From Lentisphaeria bacterium (lineage in GTDB: Bacteria > Verrucomicrobiota > Lentisphaeria > Oligosphaerales > Lenti-02), in NCBI GenBank assembly GCA_023145395.1, contig JAGLDW010000280.1, positions 1-14,341 on the forward strand: a stretch of 14,341 nt of DNA, in the 5' to 3' direction. Shown here in pieces: positions 7,433-13,223 of this stretch. The notes beneath the pieces are model-generated. The model was not told the DNA's origin. It made no database searches and saw only the letters and a program-made list of their open reading frames with translations. Every line of letters begins with the position of its first letter. Within the stretch, counting starts at the first letter, position 1. A program made the translations under genes and the position numbers.

Positions 7433-8998
7433 CTACTTGAACCATCCGCGTTTCTTGCCCACACCGGCGGCGTCCGCGTTCTTGCGAGCCTCGTTGGCTT
7501 GCATCTGCCGCACGAGTTCGGCTGTCTTGACCAGAGGAAGAGTCTGGTCGAAGGTTCGGTCGCCCCGGATGTAGAGGTCAAAGTAGGATTGCTCCATGGA
7601 CTGCATGCCCATCTTGATCCCGGTTTGAATAGTGGAGTCGAGCTGGTAGGTCTTTCCCTCGCGAATGAGGTTTGAGACGGCGAGTGTACCGAGCATGATC
7701 TCGGTGGCTAGCACAACACCACTGCCATCGTGATTGCTAACGAGTTGCTGACAAATTACACCCTTGAGACTTTCCGCCACCATGGAGCGGATCTGTGCTT
7801 GGTGATTTGGCGGGAACACGTCGAGAATGCGGTCCATGGTGCTAGGGGCGCTTCCGGTGTGCAGCGTCCCGATGACCAAATGGCCAGTCTCGGAGGAACT
7901 GATGGCCATTTCGATGGTTTCGAGATCGCGCAACTCTCCGATGACAATGATGTCGGGATCTTCACGGAGCGCGGCTCGGAGCGCGTTGCTGAAACTTTTC
8001 GTGTGGTAGTGCAATCCGCGCTGAGTGATATTGCATCCCTTGGGCTGGAACACCACTTCGATGGGATCCTCCACCGTGATAATGTGATCATGCCGATTCT
8101 TGTTGATGTACTCGACCAGCGAGGCGAGGGTGGTGGACTTTCCACAGCCGGCGGATCCCGTCACAAGAATGAGTCCCTGGTGATGGGTCGTCAGTTTTTC
8201 GATGACGTCCGGGCGCGGAAAGCCCAGTTCCTCCAGCGTTCGGATACGGTTGTCGATCACCCGGTAGGAGCCGGCGATGCCGAGACGCTGGCGCATCACG
8301 TTGGTCCGATACCGATCCTCATTCGTAATGGCGTAGCTGTAGTCTAGGTCCTGCTCCTTGTCGAACTTCTCTCGTTCCTGTTTGGTCAAGGGGGAGAGAT
8401 TGAGCATTTCGGATGCTTCGAGGGAAACGATCTCCTGGCCACCGACAAGGTAGACATTCTGGTTTTGGCGCACGAATGGGAAGGCGCCAGCGCTGATGTG
8501 GACATCGCTGCAACCGGCAGCACGCGCGCATTGCAGGAAACCATTAAGAAGTTTAATGGCACCCTCGGGATCCAGATCCTTCGCCTGGTTGACCACTGGC
8601 CATCCTTGCATCCACTCCTCGCCGGCAGTAAAATCGCGAGGTGCCACATCCTCGATGTTGACGGGTGTCTGGTCCTGGGTGGAGGCAGTGGTGGCACTTG
8701 GCGCGGGAGGGGAGGGTGCCACTGCTTCCTGCTCCTCCGCACTCGTGCCTTCGTCCTCGAACATGCTTTCGGGAGGGAACCCAATCGAGCGCGCCTCTTC
8801 GACAGACATGTCCACGAGACTCTGCAAGGAGTCCAAGTCGCTGCACATTTCATTGTCGATGACGACCTGCGCGAAGGTTGCCAGGTTCACCTCGACACCG
8901 GCGCTAGTCAGCGCGCTGCCAATCATTTCGCATTGTTCTCGGTTCAGAAGTCCCTGAGATACGAGATGATAGCAGAACCATTCAATTTCCTTGTTCAT
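7433..8998 (-). CDS. PilT/PilU-like ATPase with extra N-terminal region
   Basis: A 521-residue retraction-type ATPase about 150 residues longer than PilT. Residues 1-80 are predicted helical (MNKEIEWFCYHLVSQGLLNR...), somewhat like the small N-terminal helical domains of type II/IV secretion ATPases. Residues 84-125 are a Glu, Pro, Ala and Thr-rich linker. The PilT-like part begins at about 145 (SDVHIS at 164-169). Motifs are Walker A GSAGCGKSTT (281-290), Asp box IITVEDPIEVVF (306-317), Walker B DPDIIVIGELRDLET (347-361), His box IGTLHTGSAPSTMDRILDVFP (376-396) and AVSNLIREGKTYQL (440-453), close to the canonical PilT C-terminal signature. Catalytic residues look intact, so it should hydrolyse ATP. 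It is the first gene of a two-gene unit with pilT. The ATG has only a weak upstream ribosome site. A PilU-like helper of PilT, or a second motor for another pilus, are both possible. Confidence 0.88.
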   Translation of the reverse strand: MNKEIEWFCYHLVSQGLLNREQCEMIGSALTSAGVEVNLATFAQVVIDNEMCSDLDSLQSLVDMSVEEARSIGFPPESMFEDEGTSAEEQEAVAPSPPAPSATTASTQDQTPVNIEDVAPRDFTAGEEWMQGWPVVNQAKDLDPEGAIKLLNGFLQCARAAGCSDVHISAGAFPFVRQNQNVYLVGGQEIVSLEASEMLNLSPLTKQEREKFDKEQDLDYSYAITNEDRYRTNVMRQRLGIAGSYRVIDNRIRTLEELGFPRPDVIEKLTTHHQGLILVTGSAGCGKSTTLASLVEYINKNRHDHIITVEDPIEVVFQPKGCNITQRGLHYHTKSFSNALRAALREDPDIIVIGELRDLETIEMAISSSETGHLVIGTLHTGSAPSTMDRILDVFPPNHQAQIRSMVAESLKGVICQQLVSNHDGSGVVLATEIMLGTLAVSNLIREGKTYQLDSTIQTGIKMGMQSMEQSYFDLYIRGDRTFDQTLPLVKTAELVRQMQANEARKNADAAGVGKKRGWFK

Positions 8999-9066
8999 TG
9001 GCGGCTCTTTCTTTGAAAAAAGAAAACAATATCGTACAAGACATAGGTGAATGCAGTGACAACTTC

Positions 9067-9096
9067 AGTATAGCGCACCTAACAGCGTCTTGTCAA
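9067..9096 (-). promoter_or_regulatory. strong sigma-70 promoter of the two-ATPase operon
   Basis: On the minus strand, TTGACA (9096-9091) is a perfect -35 box, then 18 bp, then TATACT (9072-9067), which matches the -10 consensus at 5 of 6 positions. Transcription would start near 9060, giving a leader of about 60 bases before the ATG at 8998. It is the best promoter in the window and implies constitutive expression. Confidence 0.7.
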
Positions 9097-9565
9097 CGCA
9101 TCTCCGACAGACGGCATCGAACCATCTATGGTTTACGCATAGCGCAAGCGGACTCGAGTGCCGCGGAGAAAGTTCTTCATCTTGCATTGCGGGATGAGAG
9201 CGTCAAGGCAAGGCACGAGGAGGGAGTAGATCCGTGGCACTGTATAAATCGACGAGAGCCGAATGTGGCGAGATGGGCGGCTCCAAGGGCGTGGCGAAGC
9301 GGCATACTGTAAAGATTTTTCGCGCAGTCCCTTAGCTGCTGATGCCAGTCGGGATCTACTGTGAAAAGGAAACTGACCAGCAGTCGGTGAGAGCTGCTGC
9401 TGCTCTGTCAGATTGACTCCAAAAGAACGCCCAATTCGGAACGCCGAAGAGAAGGAGATCTGGACGTGAAGTTTCTGCAGGAAGATCGATAAGAAGCCAG
9501 GCGTTTCTCCAGGATCAAGTGGACACAACCATCCACAAGACACAAGTAGCCTTGCATTCGAGCAG
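9097..9565. other. gene-free tract of unknown nature
   Basis: About 470 bp lie upstream of the ATPase promoter and beyond the terminator of the zinc-ribbon operon. Open frames exist on both strands (minus 9600-9133 and plus 8998-9312), but neither shows a family motif and both overlap signals that argue against translation. The part at 9140-9330 is GC-rich with small dyads, for example GAGCCG (9256-9261) with CGGCTC (9278-9283). Its composition and sharp edges suggest a dispersed non-coding repeat or a decayed element, but this cannot be shown from one copy. Confidence 0.4.
9373..9411. repeat. hairpin-forming inverted repeat
   Basis: CTGAC (9373-9377) can pair with GTCAG (9407-9411), and AGCAG (9379-9383) with CTGCT (9400-9404), leaving a 16-base loop. 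No T-run flanks it. It may be a structured RNA element, a relic, or chance. Confidence 0.35.
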
Positions 9566-9596
9566 AAAAAAACATTGCCGCTCGCCAACAGAGCGG
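9566..9596 (-). terminator. likely intrinsic terminator of the zinc-ribbon operon
   Basis: On the minus strand CCGCTC (9596-9591) and GAGCGG (9583-9578) form a 6-bp GC-rich stem with a 7-base loop, followed by CAATG and then seven T (9572-9566). It begins about 25 bases after the stop of the gene at 9622-10347. The short gap between stem and T-run makes it less than ideal. Confidence 0.55.
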
Positions 9597-9621
9597 ACAC
9601 AGGAACGAGGGAAAATCGAAA

Positions 9622-10347
9622 CTATCTACGACGCAAGGTCACGTGGACCTTGCCGCTTTCGAACCGTAGCGCCGTCGTGAACTTCTCGATGTTGGTGAAC
9701 TCGGCTTTCCCCGTCATCAACGCCTGAATGGGATCCACCCCAATTTTCTTCTTCAAGGCGGGGAGCAGAAGGGGTAGTTTTCCCACACTTGCGCTGGACA
9801 CCTCGAACTGAATATCGCCAGTGCTTGCCAACTTCGCATAACCCGTAACCACGGTGCTCATGGGGAGTTTTCCAAACAGCTTGGACACTAGAACCAGACG
9901 CACTTTTCCCTCTTGCAGGAACTCAATGCTGACTTCCCTTGGCACACGTCCACCTCCCTCGCTCGAGGGCAGTCCCAACGCCACGTTCAAAGCAGCCGTC
10001 GCCTGTTCGTTGGTGAAGGATATTGTTGCCGTCTTGCTCTTCCTCGGCGCGAGCGCCTGAATTGCCTTGAATCTGGCTTCGGCGCCTCGTTGCTCCTTCT
10101 CGTTGAGCAATCCGGTCCCGACGACGCTGACAGGAAGAAACAGCATGACAAGAAGCAGAGCAAGCGCAGTGAGGATTACGAGCGTTACGATACGCCCTGC
10201 AACATGCATCATTTTCTGGAGAGCAGTCTGTTCTTCCGGACCAAGATCCTCAGGCTTGATGTCATCGAGATCAAGCTTCTCGCGACAGCTTCGGCAGAAG
10301 ATGGCGGTCACCATGTTGTCCGCGCCGCATTTTGGGCATGTAATCAT
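9622..10347 (-). CDS. zinc-ribbon single-pass membrane protein, function unknown
   Basis: A 241-residue protein of unknown function. Residues 1-25 form a CPKCG-type zinc ribbon with Cys at 4, 7, 18 and 21. An acidic stretch (26-45) leads to one strong membrane helix at about 50-74 (GRIVTLVILTALALLLVMLF). The remaining 165 residues, presumably on the other side of the membrane, are a mixed alpha/beta domain with ISFTNEQATAALNVALG (109-125), a beta-rich stretch VRLVLVSKLFGKLPMS (149-164) and a basic end, HVTLRRR. The start ATG overlaps the stop of the FmdB-type gene as ATGA (10344-10347), so translation is probably coupled. A terminator candidate follows. The zinc ribbon probably faces the cytoplasm; ligand and role are unknown. 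Confidence 0.8.
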   Translation of the reverse strand: MITCPKCGADNMVTAIFCRSCREKLDLDDIKPEDLGPEEQTALQKMMHVAGRIVTLVILTALALLLVMLFLPVSVVGTGLLNEKEQRGAEARFKAIQALAPRKSKTATISFTNEQATAALNVALGLPSSEGGGRVPREVSIEFLQEGKVRLVLVSKLFGKLPMSTVVTGYAKLASTGDIQFEVSSASVGKLPLLLPALKKKIGVDPIQALMTGKAEFTNIEKFTTALRFESGKVHVTLRRR

Positions 10348-10667
10348 GTTTTCTTATTCTCCGTTGAACTCTTCTTTTTTGTAGCTTTCTTCCCGCTGTC
10401 GTCTGTCTTGCTCCCCTTGGGCTTATCCGCCTTGGCAGATATCTCCGTGCCCTGCTTGTCCTTCTTGGCGGATTCCTGGTAGCCTGCGCTCCTGTAGTCC
10501 GTCTCGTAGAATCCACTTCCCTTGAAAATAATCCCGGCGCCAGTGCCGATAAGGCGTTTGACTTTACCACCACAAGATTCGCATTCGGTGAGCAAATCCG
10601 CCGTCATACTCTGAAACACCTCGAAACGATGGTCACATTCGAGGCATTTATATTCATACGTGGGCAT
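10344..10667 (-). CDS. FmdB-family zinc-ribbon protein
   Basis: Small soluble protein of the FmdB family (named from a putative regulator of formamidase expression; the general role is not known). The start MPTYEYKC is the family signature and is preferred over an in-frame TTG seven codons upstream at 10688. No strong Shine-Dalgarno site is visible for either. Cys 8, 11, 29 and 32 form the zinc ribbon. Residues 43-59 (GAGIIFKGSGFYETDYR) are the other hallmark of the family. The tail from 66 onward is Lys, Ser, Asp and Thr-rich and probably disordered. At 107 residues it is of normal length. It is the first gene of a two-gene unit with the zinc-ribbon membrane protein. Confidence 0.9.
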   Translation of the reverse strand: MPTYEYKCLECDHRFEVFQSMTADLLTECESCGGKVKRLIGTGAGIIFKGSGFYETDYRSAGYQESAKKDKQGTEISAKADKPKGSKTDDSGKKATKKKSSTENKKT

Positions 10668-10742
10668 GGCTAAACCGTGTAATTTCAAGTTGAATCCACT
10701 TCTGGGATTCTTCTACTCGTAGTATCTGGTCGAAAAAACAGT

Positions 10743-10770
10743 AATCTAGGCTGAAACGAGTCGTTTTCAA
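10743..10770 (-). promoter_or_regulatory. candidate promoter of the FmdB / zinc-ribbon unit
   Basis: On the minus strand TTGAAA (10770-10765) is followed after 16 bp by TAGATT (10748-10743), with 5 and 4 of 6 consensus positions. The leader to the ATG at 10667 would be about 70 bases. An inverted repeat covers the -35 box and spacer. Confidence 0.4.
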
Positions 10771-10772
10771 GC
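10750..10772. repeat. imperfect dyad over the promoter spacer
   Basis: GCTGAAACGA (10750-10759) and TCGTTTTCAAGC (10761-10772) are inverted copies around G10760, differing by two single-base insertions in the right arm. Its position over the -35 box and spacer of the FmdB promoter candidate would suit an operator. It also lies upstream of the sigma-factor gene read the other way. Confidence 0.45.
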
Positions 10773-10793
10773 TTGGGCGATTGGTTGCAGGAG

Positions 10794-10821
10794 TTGAAAA
10801 AAGAGGAAGAAAGTCTAATAA
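10794..10821 (+). promoter_or_regulatory. candidate sigma-70 promoter of the sigma / anti-sigma operon
   Basis: TTGAAA (10794-10799), a 16-bp spacer and TAATAA (10816-10821) form a plausible promoter with a leader of about 70 bases to the ATG at 10897. I do not see a clear ECF-type GAAC plus CGT/GTC pair that would prove autoregulation. Confidence 0.4.
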
Positions 10822-10896
10822 TCGCAGAGATAATGCATTGGGATGAATGGAGCACATGCGTGTGATGCTGACAGGTCGGTCAGGGAGCGATTGCCA

Positions 10897-11421
10897 ATGA
10901 CGGAACAAGACAGGAACAGGAGCGCGCAATGGATTCGCGATGCGCTTGCCCAGCACGAGGGGCCGCTACTGCGGTATGCCACACGCTTGGCAAGCGGAGA
11001 TCTCGAACGGGCGCGCGACGCTGTGCAGGACACGTTTGTGAGACTCTGCGAACAGCCACGGAGCAAAATCGAGGACTACCTGGCGCCCTGGCTGTTCCGT
11101 GTCTGTCGAAACCGTGTTTTGGAATTGCGGCGCAAGGAGGAACGCATGAAACCTCTTGAAGAGAAGCACGTGAACACACATCCAGCGGACGGGGCAAGCC
11201 CGGCGGCCACAGCGGAGCGCAAGGATAGCCTATCGATTATCCTGCGACTTCTCGGTGGCCTTCCTGGAAACCAGCAGGAAGTGGTTCGCCTCAAGTTTCA
11301 AAACGAGATGAGCTACAAGCAAATCAGCAGAGTCACCGGCCTATCTGTTACAAACGTCGGTTTTTTGCTGCACACCGCAATCCGCAAGCTGCGTGCCGAG
11401 ATGCACCAGCTGGAAGCGTAG
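10897..11421 (+). CDS. ECF-like RNA polymerase sigma-70 family factor
   Basis: A 174-residue alternative sigma factor that would direct RNA polymerase to a specific promoter set. Region 2 spans about 22-86, with LLRYATRLASGDLERARDAV (24-43), DTFVRL (45-50) and PWLFRVCRNRVLELRRKEER (64-83). Region 4 spans about 116-168, with LPGNQQEVVRLKF (122-134), MSYKQISRVTGLSVTNVGFL (138-157) as the helix-turn-helix, and LLHTAIRKLR. There is no region 3. The ATG at 10897 is chosen because GGGAG lies 9 bases upstream (10883-10887). An in-frame ATG at 10843 would add 18 residues without a ribosome site. The next gene starts 16 bases after the stop and carries an anti-sigma-like head and a membrane segment, so this factor is probably held inactive at the membrane. 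Confidence 0.92.
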   Translation: MTEQDRNRSAQWIRDALAQHEGPLLRYATRLASGDLERARDAVQDTFVRLCEQPRSKIEDYLAPWLFRVCRNRVLELRRKEERMKPLEEKHVNTHPADGASPAATAERKDSLSIILRLLGGLPGNQQEVVRLKFQNEMSYKQISRVTGLSVTNVGFLLHTAIRKLRAEMHQLEA

Positions 11422-11430
11422 GAAAGGAGG
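11421..11430 (+). promoter_or_regulatory. near-perfect Shine-Dalgarno GGAAAGGAGG
   Basis: It starts on the last base of the sigma stop codon and lies 7 bases before the ATG at 11438. It fixes the start at 11438 rather than the ATG three codons later. It predicts strong translation of the downstream protein relative to the sigma factor, as expected for an inhibitor. Confidence 0.85.
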
Positions 11431-11437
11431 CTAGACC

Positions 11438-13108
11438 ATGACATCCATGAAAGACGATCCCAGGCTGACAACCTACGTGCTCGGGGAGATGGAACCGGAA
11501 GACTCCAAGGCGTTCGAGCGTGAGCTGGCGAACGATCCCGACGCTCAGAAGGAGATGGAAGACATCCGCGTGACGGCCGAAGCGCTGCAACAGGATCTCG
11601 CCGCAGAATCTGTGCCTGAACTCACGATGGAGCAGAGGGAGATGATTCAGCGTTACGCACTGGCTGGCCGTGTGCGAAAACCACGTGTCTGGCGGCGATC
11701 ACTGCTGCGGTTCATCCCCATTGCGGCTGCTGCTGGATTCGCAATCTTCCTGGTTCTCCGAGAGCCGCCATCGACTCCAAGGCCAGTTCCGGTGCTGCGG
11801 CCGGCCCTTCCTGAAGCCAGGATGCGGTCGAGCCAGAAAAGGAAAAGTGTGCTCAAGGATGTAGTGAAGATGCAGTCAGCCGAGCAATCGGGCGAAGAGA
11901 GTGCCAAACCACTTCTCGCAGCCCAGGGCAGCACCGCGAGAGCGATGAAATCTCTGAAACCCGCGTCTGTAGACGAGGTCCATGGTGCTCGTGGCGCCAA
12001 GGTGCAACAGGTGACGCGCAAGGCGTTCGCCATGGCGTCTGCTCAGTCCGTGCGGCACGATGCCGTCGGGAAAGGGAGGAGAGAGAAAACAAGGCGGGCG
12101 CCAGAGAAACGTACGCCGCAACCGATGTTGGTGGCATCCATGGATAGGGCAGGGGGCGAGGGCGGCGATCAGATGGGGGAGGAATCGTTTGTCCCCGTCT
12201 CGGATCCTACGATGCGTTCGATTTTCTCGATTGATGTGGACACTGCCTCCTACGCTCTCGTGCGGACGCAGCTCAGAAATGGGAAACTGCCTTCTTCCGA
12301 GGCTGTGCACATCGAGGAGTTGATCAATTATTTCAGCTACTCCTATCCGGAGCCTCGTGGCGATGTGCCATTCTCAGTCACCATGGATCAGGCTGTGTGT
12401 CCATGGGATCCAAAACTACGACTTGTGAGAATCGGAGTCCGGGGTCGCGCAGCCGACTACGACCGACGCGGGATGGCCAATCCTGACAGCAAGCAGGTAG
12501 TGCGTGAAACAGTGGCCGAACCGTTGGGAGGCATCCTGAAAACCATCGCCAAAGATGTGGACATTCAGGTTGTCTTCAACCCGCGCCATGTCGCGGCCTA
12601 TCGACTCGTCGGGTACGCGAATCGCACGTTGGGACGGCGATATCTCAACACCGGCTCCAAGGATGCCAGAGAGGTCAGAGCCGGACATACGGTGACGGCT
12701 TTCTACGAGATCCTGCCTGCGGTGGAGGGAGGAGAATTGCTTGCCAGAGAGGATGCCGCAGCATTGCAGGTTCAAGAGAAAACGTTCGACAAGGCTGCCC
12801 TCGCATCCGAAGTCCTGATCGTTCGCTTGCGCTACAGTGAGCCTGGAGGAAACACGAGCATGGTGATTGAGACCCCACTCCACAAACAAGACGATGAGGA
12901 TTGGCACCGTGCCGATTCGGATTTTCAGTTCGGTGCCGCCGTCGCCGCATTTGGCATGATTCTCAGGGGAACCGAACAGCGGGGACAGGCGACGCTTGCG
13001 CTGGTCGAAGAACTGGCATTACCGGGAACGGTAGGACGGAAGGACGCCCGCCGCACCGAGTTCCTCGATCTCGTGCGCAAGGCCCGGGCCATCGATCCGC
13101 GGCGGTGA
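11438..13108 (+). CDS. anti-sigma-like / YfbK-type fusion lacking its von Willebrand A domain
   Basis: A 556-residue membrane protein. Residues 8-53 (LTTYVLGEMEP, FERELANDP, and so on) resemble the head of anti-sigma factors without the zinc motif H-x3-C-x2-C. A membrane helix lies at about 89-107 (LLRFIPIAAAAGFAIFLVL). Residues 108-250 are a basic, low-complexity linker. Residues 258-336 match the N-terminal domain of YfbK-like proteins (SIFSIDVDTASYALVRTQL; EELINYFSYSYPEP; PWDPKLRLVRIGVRG). Residues 349-556 match the DUF3520 C-terminal part (ILKTIAKDVDIQVVFNP; AGHTVTAFYEI; FGAAVAAFGMILRG; EFLDLVRKA). In normal relatives a VWA domain of about 170 residues with a D-x-S-x-S MIDAS site lies between these two blocks. 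Here only about 12 residues (337-348) remain, in frame, and no MIDAS is present. It probably regulates the adjacent sigma factor; what it senses is unknown. Confidence 0.85.
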   Translation: MTSMKDDPRLTTYVLGEMEPEDSKAFERELANDPDAQKEMEDIRVTAEALQQDLAAESVPELTMEQREMIQRYALAGRVRKPRVWRRSLLRFIPIAAAAGFAIFLVLREPPSTPRPVPVLRPALPEARMRSSQKRKSVLKDVVKMQSAEQSGEESAKPLLAAQGSTARAMKSLKPASVDEVHGARGAKVQQVTRKAFAMASAQSVRHDAVGKGRREKTRRAPEKRTPQPMLVASMDRAGGEGGDQMGEESFVPVSDPTMRSIFSIDVDTASYALVRTQLRNGKLPSSEAVHIEELINYFSYSYPEPRGDVPFSVTMDQAVCPWDPKLRLVRIGVRGRAADYDRRGMANPDSKQVVRETVAEPLGGILKTIAKDVDIQVVFNPRHVAAYRLVGYANRTLGRRYLNTGSKDAREVRAGHTVTAFYEILPAVEGGELLAREDAAALQVQEKTFDKAALASEVLIVRLRYSEPGGNTSMVIETPLHKQDDEDWHRADSDFQFGAAVAAFGMILRGTEQRGQATLALVEELALPGTVGRKDARRTEFLDLVRKARAIDPRR

Positions 13109-13223
13109 ACGAGGAGAATGCCGCTGCCCATCAGAGCCGCGGCCGGTGAAGGCGGCACCCTGCACAAATCAGGTGTCGCACGTGTTCATGTCCTGTTCGG
13201 CTGACACGACAGCGTCGCAACTT
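13109..13223. other. convergent intergenic region
   Basis: This 115-bp gap lies between the anti-sigma fusion and the DUF4091 gene. It has some GC-rich dyads (for example around GCCGCGGCC, 13136-13144) but no T-run, so I do not call a terminator for either gene. Confidence 0.4.

Noticed and set aside
8998..9312. 104-codon plus-strand open frame
   Set aside because: It runs backwards through the strong minus-strand promoter at 9067-9096, and its product has no recognisable features.
9133..9600. 155-codon minus-strand open frame in the gene-free tract
   Set aside because: Its first codons lie inside the hairpin of the terminator candidate (9566-9596), no ribosome site is visible, and the protein shows no domain or regular hydrophobic pattern.
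13136..13220. possible terminator between convergent genes at 13108 and 13224
   Set aside because: Dyads are imperfect or have long loops and no T-run follows.
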